NCBI GenBank assembly: GCA_019359675.1
Contig: JAHHGX010000026.1
Location: 1 to 54,312 of the forward strand
From: Calothrix sp. FI2-JRJ7
GTDB taxonomy: Bacteria > Cyanobacteriota > Cyanobacteriia > Cyanobacteriales > Nostocaceae
Length of the DNA: 54,312 nt
Direction: 5' to 3'
Part shown: piece by piece, positions 44,292 through 52,876 of the stretch
Layout of the letters: every line of letters begins with the position of its first letter
Numbering within the stretch: position 1 is the first letter of the stretch
Notes under the pieces: model-generated
What the model saw: the letters and a program-made list of their open reading frames with translations, nothing else
Databases searched by the model: none
What the model was told of the DNA's origin: nothing
Made by a program: the position numbers and the translations under genes

Positions 44292-44606
44292 ATGTCAATT
44301 TACGTAGGTAACCTATCCTACAACGTTACTCAAGACGACTTGGAAAAAGTATTTTCTGAGTACGGCGGCGTTAAGCGAGTACAATTACCCACTGACCGAG
44401 AGACAGGTCGTTTACGAGGTTTTGGATTTGTTGAAATGGAAAACGACGCGGCGGAAACCGCAGCCATAAACGCACTGGATGGTGCAGAGTGGATGGGGCG
44501 CGTAATGAAAGTCAATAAAGCAAGGCCTAGAGAAGAGAAAGGTGGTCGCTCTGGTGGCAATAACTGGAGCAAGAGTGAAAACAGCAGTTATTCACGTCCC
44601 TACTAA
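44292..44606 (+). CDS. rbp: RRM-type RNA-binding protein
   Basis: A 104-residue protein with one RNA recognition motif: RNP2 is IYVGNL (3-8) and RNP1 is RGFGFVEM (about 43-50). The short tail is rich in Gly, Asn, Ser and Tyr (GGRSGGNNWSKSENSSYSRP). Cyanobacterial Rbp proteins of this type are often cold-induced and have recently been linked to localising photosystem mRNAs near thylakoids; the role here is inferred. It is a single gene with a long leader, typical of the family, followed by a palindromic repeat 175 bases downstream. Confidence 0.92.
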   Translation: MSIYVGNLSYNVTQDDLEKVFSEYGGVKRVQLPTDRETGRLRGFGFVEMENDAAETAAINALDGAEWMGRVMKVNKARPREEKGGRSGGNNWSKSENSSYSRPY

Positions 44607-44780
44607 AATAAGACCATTATTTGAGACAGCAAAGCCATAATGTTCAAAGCTTTTGAGCTTTAAGAAACAATTTGCTATCGGAATTTAATTATAAGCGTAG
44701 CATATAGGAGACACTATTTGCTTTGATTTATTTATCAAAGTGATAGTTTGTAACCTATATGCTTAATTTTATGCAACCAA

Positions 44781-44846
44781 AGAAACCGGGTTTCTATGCG
44801 AAATTGTCGTTTTCATTACAGATATTGAAAAAGAAACCCGGTTTCT
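44781..44846. repeat. GAAACC/GGTTTC palindromic repeat, copy 4
   Basis: AGAAACCGGGTTTCT (44781-44795) and AGAAACCCGGTTTCT (44832-44846) enclose GCGAAATTGTCGTTTTCATT and ACA, the shared spacer. It lies 80 bases upstream of ndhB. The remainder of 44607-44927 shows no gene. Confidence 0.85.
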
Positions 44847-44927
44847 AATTTATAGTTAGAATTCCCAAAAAACAATAGAATTAACACAGTTGGTTCCTTG
44901 ATTCATAGCTGAAACCTAATAATTGTC

Positions 44928-46490
44928 ATGGATTTTGCTAATCTTGCAGCCCAGCTAAATGCTGGAACGATACTACCAGAAGGGATTGTAATTATAACCC
45001 TGATGGCAGTTTTGATAATTGATTTGGCTTTGGGGCGTGCCTCAGAGCGCTGGATTGGCTATGTCGCGATTGGTGGCTTGCTAGCCTCAATATTTGCTCT
45101 TTACTTGCAGTGGGATAGCGCTAATCCTATGGGCTTTAGCGGTGGTTTCAATTCAGACGATTTAAGTATTGTTTTTCGCGGTATTGTTGCTCTCTCAAGC
45201 ACCGTTACCGTTTTAATGTCAATTCGTTATATCGAACTAAGTGGAACCGCATTAGCAGAATTCATTGGTATTTTGCTGACTGCGACTTTAGGGGGTATGA
45301 TTCTTTCTGGAGCGAATGAACTAGTAACTATTTTCATCGCGCTTGAATCGCTTAGTATTTCCTCCTATTTGTTGACAGGCTATACCAAACGCGACCCTCG
45401 TTCAAACGAAGCAGCCCTCAAGTATCTACTTATTGGTGCCTCAAGTACAGCAGTTTTTCTATATGGAGTGTCATTACTCTACGGATTATCGGGCGGAAAA
45501 ACACAATTAACCGCAATTGCTGATGGAATTACCAATGCGAACTTGACGCAATCGCTTGGTTTAGTTATTGCATTAGTATTTGTAATCGCTGGTGTTGGCT
45601 TTAAAATTTCAGCGGCGCCTTTCCACCAATGGACACCTGACGTATACGAAGGGGCGCCAACTCCAGTAATTGCCTTCTTATCAGTTGGTTCTAAAGCAGC
45701 AGGTTTTGCACTTGCACTTCGCTTATTGACAACTGTCTTTCCGCTTGTGGCAGAAGAATGGAAATTTGTCTTCACCGCACTAGCAGTACTCAGTATGATT
45801 TTGGGTAACGTAGTTGCCCTAGCTCAAACCAGTATGAAGCGGATGTTAGCATACTCATCAATTGCCCAAGCAGGGTTTGTAATGATTGGTTTAATTGCGG
45901 GAACTGAGGCAGGTTACGCCAGCATGGTATTTTACATGCTCGTTTACCTGTTTATGAACCTATGTGGTTTTACGTGTGTAATCCTATTCTCATTACGGAC
46001 AGGTACCGACCAAATCGCTGAATACTCAGGTTTATACCAAAAAGACCCACTATTAACTCTTGGTCTAAGCATCTCACTGCTATCTTTAGGTGGAATACCT
46101 CCTCTTGCAGGCTTCTTTGGTAAAATCTACCTATTTTGGGCAGGTTGGCAAGCAGGACTTTACTGGCTAGTGTTGTTAGGATTAGTCACTACCGTTATCT
46201 CCATTTATTACTACATTCGCGTCGTCAAGATGATGGTTGTTAAAGAACCTCAAGAAATGTCCGACGCCATTAAGAACTACCCAGAAATTAATTGGAAGTT
46301 ACCTGGGTTTAGACCTTTACAAGTTGGTTTGATTACCACATTAATTGCAACTTCGCTACTTGGTGTTCTATCTAACCCCATTTTTACCCTAGCGAATAAC
46401 TCTGTGACTCACACCCCAATGTTGCAAGCTGTAACAGCACATAAAGCTCAAGTCACTATAGCTAAAATCCACGAGCAACAGGAGTTATAG
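44928..46490 (+). CDS. ndhB: NAD(P)H-quinone oxidoreductase subunit 2
   Basis: NdhB is a proton-pumping antiporter-like subunit of the thylakoid NDH-1 complex, needed for cyclic electron flow, respiration and CO2 uptake. The 520-residue protein has about 14 spans. Family blocks include [20 protein letters not shown] (with the conserved Glu), [40 protein letters not shown] and [20 protein letters not shown]. Start ATG 44928 gives the usual cyanobacterial N-terminus ([13 protein letters not shown]). It is transcribed alone, as usual in cyanobacteria, and followed by a strong terminator. Confidence 0.97.
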   Translation: MDFANLAAQLNAGTILPEGIVIITLMAVLIIDLALGRASERWIGYVAIGGLLASIFALYLQWDSANPMGFSGGFNSDDLSIVFRGIVALSSTVTVLMSIRYIELSGTALAEFIGILLTATLGGMILSGANELVTIFIALESLSISSYLLTGYTKRDPRSNEAALKYLLIGASSTAVFLYGVSLLYGLSGGKTQLTAIADGITNANLTQSLGLVIALVFVIAGVGFKISAAPFHQWTPDVYEGAPTPVIAFLSVGSKAAGFALALRLLTTVFPLVAEEWKFVFTALAVLSMILGNVVALAQTSMKRMLAYSSIAQAGFVMIGLIAGTEAGYASMVFYMLVYLFMNLCGFTCVILFSLRTGTDQIAEYSGLYQKDPLLTLGLSISLLSLGGIPPLAGFFGKIYLFWAGWQAGLYWLVLLGLVTTVISIYYYIRVVKMMVVKEPQEMSDAIKNYPEINWKLPGFRPLQVGLITTLIATSLLGVLSNPIFTLANNSVTHTPMLQAVTAHKAQVTIAKIHEQQEL

Positions 46491-46543
46491 TTCTAATTGC
46501 TTCACAAGATACAGCTTATAACCAATTCAATACATTTTTTTAC

Positions 46544-46569
46544 AGGCGCCTATAGTAGGCGCCTTTTCT
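46544..46569 (+). terminator. ndhB terminator made of two GGCGCC palindromes
   Basis: AGGCGCC (46544-46550), loop TATAGTA, GGCGCCT (46558-46564) and a TTTTCT tract. It is 53 bases after the ndhB stop. Both stem arms contain the genome's dominant palindrome. Confidence 0.85.
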
Positions 46570-46700
46570 ATTAGACAGCTAAATAGCAAAATTACTTATG
46601 ATAACTTAATCTTCATAACTTTGTCTATATATGCTTAGAATGATATTAACAGTTAAATATATGCTTATTAACTTGATGATATATTTATCACAACTAGTAT

Positions 46701-47063
46701 CTATTTACTGAATTTCCTCAATAAAGTATTATCAATACCTTCATGTATATCAACAGGTTTCATCTTAGCTTCATCTAAGCGAGAAAAATTACGCAAGCTC
46801 AGAACAATATCACGGATACGCACACTACCAGTTTTCATTGAATCCAATATTTTCAGCAAGTCTTGAGTTAAAAAATCGAAGTCAATTTCTTCTTTTTTTT
46901 CTTCAATCCGCAATGTTGGAGAATATTCTTGTTGGTATAAAACAATTAAATCGAGCAAATCTTGGACATAATTACTTGTATGAGTAATATTGCCATGAAT
47001 AAAATTTATAGAATTATTAATTTCGTGAGCAATTCCCGCTATCATTTGCCCTAAACTAGACAT
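46701..47063 (-). pseudogene. Histidine kinase remnant (dimerisation region only)
   Basis: About 120 residues from the middle of a cyanobacterial histidine kinase: MSSLGQMIAGIAHEINNSIN holds the phosphoacceptor His, then FIHGNITHTSNYVQDLLDLI, DFDFLTQDLLKILDSM, and VLSLRNFSRLDEAKMKPVDI plus HEGIDNTLL. In intact relatives a full ATPase domain follows and a PAS/GAF sensor part precedes. Here both are gone: the frame ends in a stop after LLRKFSK, and upstream sequence runs into a palindromic repeat at 47117. Translation through that repeat would add KPGFSH, a by-product. I judge it a fragment rather than a small dimerisation protein. Confidence 0.75.
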
Positions 47064-47116
47064 TTTTTCACTTTGAATACTTTGTATAATAAAAATGTAG
47101 CTATTTATAAAATGTG

Positions 47117-47150
47117 AGAAACCGGGTTTCAATAAAGAAACCCGGTTTCT
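47117..47150. repeat. GAAACC/GGTTTC palindrome, minimal form, copy 5
   Basis: AGAAACCGGGTTTC and AGAAACCCGGTTTCT are separated by only five bases; the spacer of the other copies is missing. It marks the left limit of the kinase remnant. Confidence 0.8.
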
Positions 47151-47245
47151 TAGTCAAACTTTTACTACGAACACAAACATTTAAAATAAAAAGCCTGATT
47201 GTTACAGGCTTATATGTTTTACGGCTAGCATAGCAGTACAACAAA

Positions 47246-47827
47246 TCATTTAATTTTTTGTTTAATAAATGTCACTACTTGAGCTAACTGTTTTTTCAAG
47301 CTGTCTATTTCCACTTGCATTTTGGCAATTTTGTCATTTAACGCCTGAATTTCAACTCCGTTTGTAGATGTTACAACACCGTTTGTAGGAGTTGCTCCGT
47401 TTTTACCAGCAGCTTGTGCATTCACTTGGGTTTGGTCTTGGCGAGGTTGTTTTGACTTCGCCATTGCTGCTTTAATAGCATTAATTAATTGTTTTTGGTC
47501 AAAGGGTTTGTTGAGAAATTCAAAGTACTCAAAAGGTTCTGAGATTTTCTCCGTAACTTCTTCCTTTCGCCCTGACATGATTACCAAGGGGATTTTTCTC
47601 AAATCGGGTTGGGCTTGAATTTGTTGGAATACGTCCCATCCGCTCATTTTGGGCAAGAGAAAGTCCAGCATTATTAAGCTAAACTTTTCCTGTTGGATAA
47701 GTTTTAGCCCCTCAATACCGTCTTTTGCTTCAAACACTTGAAAGTTGCCTGAAGGAGGTAACATTTCTCGTACTTTTACCCTAACAACTGTAGTGTCATC
47801 GATAACTAGGATTTTGTTACTTGCCAC
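47246..47827 (-). CDS. CheY-like response regulator with C-terminal coiled coil
   Basis: A 193-residue regulator. Residues 4-120 are a receiver domain (KILVIDDTTVVRVKVREML, phospho-Asp in SLIMLDFLLPKMSGWD, Ser/Thr position in PLVIMSGR, Lys in FLNKPFDQKQL). A linker rich in Gln, Asn and Thr follows, then a C-terminal coiled coil of 35 residues (VEIQALNDKIAKMQVEIDSL). There is no DNA-binding domain, so it should act through protein contacts. I prefer GTG 47827; the frame also allows ATG 47893, which would add 22 residues unlike the family. The kinase remnant downstream is on the same strand and might once have been its partner. Confidence 0.82.
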   Translation of the reverse strand: MASNKILVIDDTTVVRVKVREMLPPSGNFQVFEAKDGIEGLKLIQQEKFSLIMLDFLLPKMSGWDVFQQIQAQPDLRKIPLVIMSGRKEEVTEKISEPFEYFEFLNKPFDQKQLINAIKAAMAKSKQPRQDQTQVNAQAAGKNGATPTNGVVTSTNGVEIQALNDKIAKMQVEIDSLKKQLAQVVTFIKQKIK

Positions 47828-48015
47828 GACTGATTTCTCTAACAGATACTTTAGTTTTAGATGGCTAATGCCGATTAGTAGACAATGAATCATCCCACTA
47901 TATCCAATATTTATGTGAATTGGGGGATAGTAGATTCTGGGAAATATAACAATGATGTAAATTTATTGTGTACGTATCCACGTAGTAATGGTTTTTACTG
48001 ATATCAAGGTGATAT

Positions 48016-48885
48016 ATGTCTTCAAATACAGAATTTAAATCAGAAATTTTGGCACTCCCTCAATGGCTGAGGCGCCCAATTGGCAAGGCTAGCGAACTTT
48101 CAACAGTCCAGCAAATTATTAAGCAGCGGCAAATACATACGATTTGCGAGGAGGGTCGATGTCCAAATCGGGGAGAGTGCTATGCTCAAAAAACTGCTAC
48201 CTTTTTATTGATGGGTCCAACCTGTACAAGGTCTTGCGCGTTTTGTCAGGTTGACAAAGGACATGCGCCAATGCCTTTAGATATTGATGAGCCAACCAAG
48301 GTAGCTGAGGCAGTAAAGCTTTTAGGTTTACGCTATGTAGTTTTGACCTCGGTTGCACGCGATGATTTGCCCGACCAAGGCGCCGGACATTTTGTGACTA
48401 CAATGGCGAAGGTGAGAGAATTAAATCCTGAAACTCTAATTGAAGTTTTAACTCCGGATTTTTACGGTGACAAATCTCGTATCGAAGCCATTGCTCAATC
48501 TAAACCCGCCTGCTTTAACCATAATATCGAAACAGTACGACACTTAACTCCCAGAGTCAGACGTGGCGCCAAATACGACCGTTCACTTGCAGTACTGCAA
48601 ATCGTCAAAGATGTTGACCCAACAATTCCAACTAAATCGGGTTTGATGTTAGGACATGGTGAGACACGCGCAGAAATCATCGAAACAATGGCTGATTTAC
48701 GTTCGTATAAATGTGACCGCATTACACTAGGTCAGTACATGCGTCCTTCACTAGAACATTTACCAGTACAAAAATATTGGACACCAGAGGAATTTGACGA
48801 ACTTGGCGATGTCGCGCGCGAAATGGGTTTCCGTCATGTCCGTTCGGGTCCTTTAGTTCGCAGTTCGTATCACGCAGAGGAATAA
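48016..48885 (+). CDS. lipA: Lipoyl synthase
   Basis: A radical SAM enzyme that inserts two sulfurs into octanoyl groups on lipoyl domains. The 289-residue protein has both cluster motifs: Cys 44, 49 and 55 in [12 protein letters not shown] (auxiliary cluster, the sulfur source) and Cys 70, 74 and 77 in CTRSCAFC (radical SAM cluster). The C-terminal RSSYHA supplies the Ser ligand of the auxiliary cluster. Many cyanobacteria have two lipA copies; this one is the common form of about 290 residues. The start ATG follows GGTGATAT. The gene is followed after 97 bases by psaX on the same strand. Confidence 0.96.
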   Translation: MSSNTEFKSEILALPQWLRRPIGKASELSTVQQIIKQRQIHTICEEGRCPNRGECYAQKTATFLLMGPTCTRSCAFCQVDKGHAPMPLDIDEPTKVAEAVKLLGLRYVVLTSVARDDLPDQGAGHFVTTMAKVRELNPETLIEVLTPDFYGDKSRIEAIAQSKPACFNHNIETVRHLTPRVRRGAKYDRSLAVLQIVKDVDPTIPTKSGLMLGHGETRAEIIETMADLRSYKCDRITLGQYMRPSLEHLPVQKYWTPEEFDELGDVAREMGFRHVRSGPLVRSSYHAEE

Positions 48886-48982
48886 ATAAAGGGTGCTAAC
48901 AAAAATATTTTTTACGAATGTAGGCAATGGGGACAGCTCTTTGGTATTTCTAAAGAAGTTATTAAAATAGGAGTTCACATAT

Positions 48983-49117
48983 ATGGCACCTACAGTTGGA
49001 AAAGACGTTGCGAATACCGGAGCTAAACCTCCCTATACCTATCGCACAGCTTGGGCACTTCTTCTTCTTGCTGGCAATTTTATAGTAGCTGCGTTCTATT
49101 TCCACATTCTTGAGTAA
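48983..49117 (+). CDS. psaX: Photosystem I subunit PsaX
   Basis: A 44-residue protein with one membrane span. The pattern KPPYTYRTAWALLLLAGNFI-VAAFYFHILE is that of PsaX from Thermosynechococcus (KPTYAFRTFWAVLLLAINFL...), a peripheral photosystem I subunit that binds one chlorophyll near PsaF and PsaB. The N-terminus is slightly longer (APTVGKDVANTGA). ATG 48983 has TAGGAG ten bases upstream. PsaX is not found in all cyanobacteria, and the gene is easy to miss because of its size. A terminator-like hairpin follows. Confidence 0.88.
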   Translation: MAPTVGKDVANTGAKPPYTYRTAWALLLLAGNFIVAAFYFHILE

Positions 49118-49122
49118 TCGAT

Positions 49123-49164
49123 AAGGGTAGAGGTGAAGGGGGAAACCCTTTTGCCTTTACCCTT
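49123..49164. terminator. Hairpin after psaX
   Basis: AAGGGTAGAGGTGAAGGG pairs with CCCTTTTGCCTTTACCCTT around GGAAA, followed by CTTT. It can serve the psaX transcript and the convergent frame ending at 49167. Confidence 0.6.
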
Positions 49165-49166
49165 CT

Positions 49167-49388
49167 TTACAAAAAGAAATACACACGTAATTGAATTTGC
49201 TCGTGTCGAGTCCATTTGCGACCATAGTAGTTTTTCGGAAAGCAGCATTCAAACCGTAAAATTTCATACGTAAGACGACCGCCAAATGTAATCAGGGCAA
49301 TGGTACTGTCTACAGTAATCGTATTTACAGTCAGTTGGGTAAGTTGGTTAATTTAATTTGTAATAAACTGGGCAAATTGTGCATTCAT
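49167..49388 (-). pseudogene. 74-codon frame with one internal stop, unknown family
   Basis: From ATG 49388 (minus) the frame reads MNAQFAQFITN, TAA, then 61 open codons (INQLTQLTVNTITVDSTIAL, ITFGGRLTYEILRFECCFPK, NYYGRKWTRHEQIQLRVYFF L) to a natural TAA. Composition and the Gly-Gly-Arg, Cys-Cys and Tyr-Tyr pattern look protein-like rather than random, and a single CAA or AAA to TAA change would explain the stop. No ATG, GTG or TTG follows soon after the stop. I do not recognise it. It may be a small protein gene lost recently, or chance. Confidence 0.35.
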
Positions 49389-49578
49389 GAGTTAATCTTG
49401 TCTAGTTGTTATTACGGTTTTGCGATGAGTGATTTTTGATAATGGGTATCAAGTTTAAAGTTATATTTGACACTTTGGGTTTTAACTTATCAATATGTAG
49501 ATAAATGTACGCTAATATACATGGGGACTTACAAGCACTTTTGTGCGTAGCCAAATTTGTTCAGTGGTCGATTTGACA

Positions 49579-51342
49579 ATGCAGCAGTATTCGAGCTTAC
49601 CAGAACAAAACTCACAAGTTGATTCAATCTCAACTCTTTTGACCACGATTGAGCATTTACGTGACCAATTATGGCTGGAAAGCAGCTTAAATCAGCTGCA
49701 ATCTCATTTAAACGAATGCTTAATGTCCATTTGCAGTGACAATATACAATGTTTAGAGTCTAAAATATTTCAAACTGTGGTCAATCAGCTTGGACTTGCG
49801 ATTAAGTCGAGTCAAGTTGGTATTGCATTAGTTCAACCTGGATCCGCTTGTGCAAAACTTTGCTATGTCTCAACTGGTGCGGCGCCTGAAAGTGAAAATC
49901 CACAAGTTAAACTACAACTAGAACAAATAATTAGTACCGATGAATTAAATTTTTGGAAAACACAGCAACCTCAGTGTGCCTTCCCAATTACAGCTAGCGA
50001 AGCCAACACATTAGTAGGATGGCTGATAATTGTCTACCCAACCCAAATTGAGGAAACTGCCTTTTTCAACACATGTAAGCAGCAGTTGCTAAAATCATCT
50101 GTTAAGCGATGTATTGCAGCGTTAATACAAGTGCGGCAGTTACAATCATTAGAACAAGTTTATCAAGATTTAAAGAGCTATAATCAAGAGCTTCAGCGTA
50201 CCAATCAACTCAAAAATCAGTTTCTTGCTAGCACCAGTCACGAAATTAGAACTCCATTAAGTTCAATTCTTGGCTTTACTCATTTATTAATCGCTCAAGG
50301 ATTTGATGCCAATCGTGAACGTCATCAAGAATACTTAAATATAATTCAGTCTAGCGGCAAGCATTTGCTAGCTTTGATTAACGATATATTAGACCTTTCC
50401 AAAATCGAAGCAAATCAAATGGAGGTGCAGTGGGAAACTGTAGATATACCCGCAATTAGTCGAACTGTTTTTGCGCTGGTAAAAGAGAAAGCTGCAACAA
50501 AGGGTTTGAAGATGGTTTTGGATTTAGACCCTGATGTGACGAACATTATCGCTGACTCGCTACGACTCAAGCAAATGCTGTTAAATTTGCTTTTTAACGG
50601 TTTAAAATTTACTGAGTCCGGTTCAGTTGGTTTGCAAGTCAAAAAAATCAATGACTTTGTGCATTTTATAGTTTGGGATACAGGTACAGGTATACCATCC
50701 GAGCATCAAGGGGAATTATTTCAACCTTATTCGCAAATCGCTAATGTACTGGTAAGTCGTGATGAAGGAACAGGTTTAGGACTAGCGGTAACTCGCAAGT
50801 TAGCAGAACTTCACAGTGGTTACGTCGAAGTTGAATCTGAGATGAATAAAGGTTCGCGTTTTACAATTGTATTACCGTTGAATCAATCTACAAATGTTGA
50901 AACAGAAAACAATACAAATCAAATTGCAGGAATCGAGCATATTACTTATTGCCCACTTCCTGAAGTAATTTTATCTTCTAATCCTCCCTTCATTTTAATA
51001 TTGGAGGACGACTTACCCAACGCACAAATGATGCAAACCTACTTAGGAAAATTAGGTTACAAGGTAGGGTGGGTAAAAAATGCTACTCAATTCTGGGATT
51101 TTTTACAGCAACAGTGCCCATCAATAATTCTGCTAGATATATACTTACCTGACTGCAATGGATTTAAATTAATCAAGCAATTACGTGAAAACGAGAAGTA
51201 CAAAGATATAATAATAATAGCTCAAACAGCGATGGCAATGAAAGGCGACCGTGAAACCTGTATTGCAGCTGGTTTTGACGATTATATTTGTAAGCCAATT
51301 GATTTACCACTGCTTGCAGCACTTGTATCTAAATATAGTTAA
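49579..51342 (+). CDS. Hybrid histidine kinase with C-terminal receiver domain
   Basis: A 587-residue soluble hybrid kinase. Residues 10-190 are a GAF-like sensor region (AIKSSQVGIALVQPGSACAK; FPITASEANTLVGWLIIVYP). A short coiled coil leads to the HisKA domain with His 221 in TSHEIRTPLSSILGFTHLL. The ATPase domain has LLNLLFNGLKFTESG, WDTGTGIP and GLGLAVTRKLAELHSG. The C-terminal receiver domain has phospho-Asp 520 in SIILLDIYLPDCNG and Lys in DDYICKPIDLP. It starts at ATG 49579 (MQQYSSLPEQ); a GTG at 49543 in frame is less likely. The stop codon coincides with the first bases of the tandem repeat array at 51341. Confidence 0.88.
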   Translation: MQQYSSLPEQNSQVDSISTLLTTIEHLRDQLWLESSLNQLQSHLNECLMSICSDNIQCLESKIFQTVVNQLGLAIKSSQVGIALVQPGSACAKLCYVSTGAAPESENPQVKLQLEQIISTDELNFWKTQQPQCAFPITASEANTLVGWLIIVYPTQIEETAFFNTCKQQLLKSSVKRCIAALIQVRQLQSLEQVYQDLKSYNQELQRTNQLKNQFLASTSHEIRTPLSSILGFTHLLIAQGFDANRERHQEYLNIIQSSGKHLLALINDILDLSKIEANQMEVQWETVDIPAISRTVFALVKEKAATKGLKMVLDLDPDVTNIIADSLRLKQMLLNLLFNGLKFTESGSVGLQVKKINDFVHFIVWDTGTGIPSEHQGELFQPYSQIANVLVSRDEGTGLGLAVTRKLAELHSGYVEVESEMNKGSRFTIVLPLNQSTNVETENNTNQIAGIEHITYCPLPEVILSSNPPFILILEDDLPNAQMMQTYLGKLGYKVGWVKNATQFWDFLQQQCPSIILLDIYLPDCNGFKLIKQLRENEKYKDIIIIAQTAMAMKGDRETCIAAGFDDYICKPIDLPLLAALVSKYS

Positions 51343-51519
51343 ATAGTAGAAACCTGGTTTCTCGCACAAAATCGTTATTTTTATTACAAGTTAAATAGTA
51401 GAAACCCGGTTTCTCGCACAAAATCGTTATTTTTATTACAAGTTAAATAGTAGAAACCTGGTTTCTCGCACAAAATCGTTATTTTTATTACAAGTTATCA
51501 AATAAGAAACCGGGTTTCT
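51341..51519. repeat. Tandem array of three 52-bp units carrying the GAAACC palindrome
   Basis: Units at 51341-51392, 51393-51444 and 51445-51496 each read AAATAGTAGAAACC, C/T, GGTTTCTCGCACAAAATCG, TTATTTTTATTACAAGTT. They differ only at the central C/T. A final arm AGAAACCGGGTTTCT (51505-51519) closes the array. The unit contains the same palindrome and spacer as the dispersed copies. The first unit begins inside the stop codon of the hybrid kinase. Confidence 0.95.
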
Positions 51520-51563
51520 GGAAGATGTTTAAAATAAGAACTGACAGTATATAATATAAAGTT

Positions 51564-52385
51564 ATGTTAAATGAAAAACTTGATAAACTCAAAGCTTTAT
51601 TCGCTCAAATGGAGCAAGCGTTAATAGCTTATTCTGGTGGTGTTGATAGTACCTTAGTAGCAAAAATTGCATATGATGTCTTAGGTACACGTGCTTTAGC
51701 TGTGACTGCGGTTTCACCTTCTTTGCTTCGAGAAGAGCTAGAAGACGCAAAAGTTCAAGCTGCGACAATTGGAATTCGCCATCAAGTAATCGAAACACAC
51801 GAAATGGAAAATCCGAATTATACGGCAAATCCAGTTAACCGTTGTTATTTTTGTAAAAGCGAACTTCACGACACCCTTAGACCATTAGCAAACCAGCTTG
51901 GCTATCCTTATGTTGTAGATGGAGTAAATGCTGATGATTTACACGATTATCGTCCAGGTATTCAAGCTGCCAAAGAAAGAGGCGCCTTTTCTCCTTTAGC
52001 TGAAGTAGGCGCCAGTAAACTAGAAGTACGGCAGCTTTCACAGCAACTCGGTTTACCGTGGTGGGATAAACCAGCACAACCTTGCTTAAGTTCAAGATTT
52101 CCTTATGGAGAAGAGATTACAGTAGCTAAATTGCAGCGAGTAGGTAGGGCAGAAATATATTTGCGTAAACAAGGGTTTTCAAACCTGCGCGTTCGCTCTG
52201 AAGGTGATACCGCACGAATTGAGCTACCTGCCGAACACATTAAAGATTTTGTGTCAAAAACCGATTTACAACTAGTCGTTTCTGCTTTCCAAGAACTCGG
52301 TTTTATCTACGTTACCCTAGATTTAGAAGGTTATCGTAGCGGTAAGTTAAACCAAGTCCTTAATAAACAACTAGTAAACCTGTAG
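51564..52385 (+). CDS. larE: Pyridinium-3,5-bisthiocarboxylate nucleotide synthase LarE (sulfur transferase)
   Basis: LarE adenylates and then thiolates the pyridinium carboxylate precursor of the nickel-pincer nucleotide cofactor of lactate racemase-type enzymes. The 273-residue protein has the PP-loop SGGVDST (24-30) for ATP. Three cysteines, Cys 94 and 97 in NRCYFCKSEL and Cys 174 in QPCLSSRFPYG, match the [4Fe-4S]-type LarE, which recycles sulfur through a cluster, in contrast to the single sacrificial Cys of Lactobacillus LarE. No larA, larB or larC lies in this window, so the cofactor's use is not shown. It is convergent with the DUF4864-like gene (24-base gap). Confidence 0.9.
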   Translation: MLNEKLDKLKALFAQMEQALIAYSGGVDSTLVAKIAYDVLGTRALAVTAVSPSLLREELEDAKVQAATIGIRHQVIETHEMENPNYTANPVNRCYFCKSELHDTLRPLANQLGYPYVVDGVNADDLHDYRPGIQAAKERGAFSPLAEVGASKLEVRQLSQQLGLPWWDKPAQPCLSSRFPYGEEITVAKLQRVGRAEIYLRKQGFSNLRVRSEGDTARIELPAEHIKDFVSKTDLQLVVSAFQELGFIYVTLDLEGYRSGKLNQVLNKQLVNL

Positions 52386-52409
52386 CTTCGGTTTCATCCA
52401 ACTTAACAT

Positions 52410-52772
52410 TTACAAAATTTCTGCTTCAACAGGCACTAGGAAGCAGCCATTAATTCTCCAAACGCCTTCTGGCTGCTTGGACATTAAATATAAAGCCCTA
52501 ACTGGAACCCCATCAGGACTCAGAAGCAATACAAGCTGTGTAATATTTCCTTGAATTGTAGTAATATTCTCAAACAGTACGGAACGGGGACGATAAACAG
52601 GTAAATAGCCTGTTTTCACCATTTTGAGAAAATTCTCTGCCGTTTGAAATTGCGTCCTAATTTCAGGACTTGCGAAAGCAAACGCTTCTTCGGCGTTGTC
52701 TTGTTGAAACGCTTGCAATTGCTGTTCAATGACAAAACGAATAGCTGTGCTATCGCTATCAGTTACTTTCAT
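52410..52772 (-). CDS. DUF4864-like protein
   Basis: A 120-residue soluble protein of the NTF2-like kind. The helix IRFVIEQQLQAFQQDNAEEA followed by FAFASPEIRTQF and FLKMVKTGYLPVYRPRSVLF, and a C-terminal beta sheet ending GVWRINGCFLVPV, match DUF4864. No function is known for this family. No signal peptide is visible. It is convergent with larE; the CapA-like gene lies downstream on the same strand, 104 bases beyond the facing gap. Confidence 0.75.
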   Translation of the reverse strand: MKVTDSDSTAIRFVIEQQLQAFQQDNAEEAFAFASPEIRTQFQTAENFLKMVKTGYLPVYRPRSVLFENITTIQGNITQLVLLLSPDGVPVRALYLMSKQPEGVWRINGCFLVPVEAEIL

Positions 52773-52876
52773 TCTAAAAATGAGTTAGCGTGCAAAAAAA
52801 GACTCAGGCAGAAAATTTTACTTATAGAAAATATTAGCATTTATACAGATGACCAAGCTAACGGCAAACACTATTT

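Noticed and set aside
51341-51519. Regularly spaced repeats that might be a CRISPR array
   Set aside because: The whole 52-bp unit repeats, including what would be the spacer, and the unit matches dispersed palindromic repeats. No cas genes are present.
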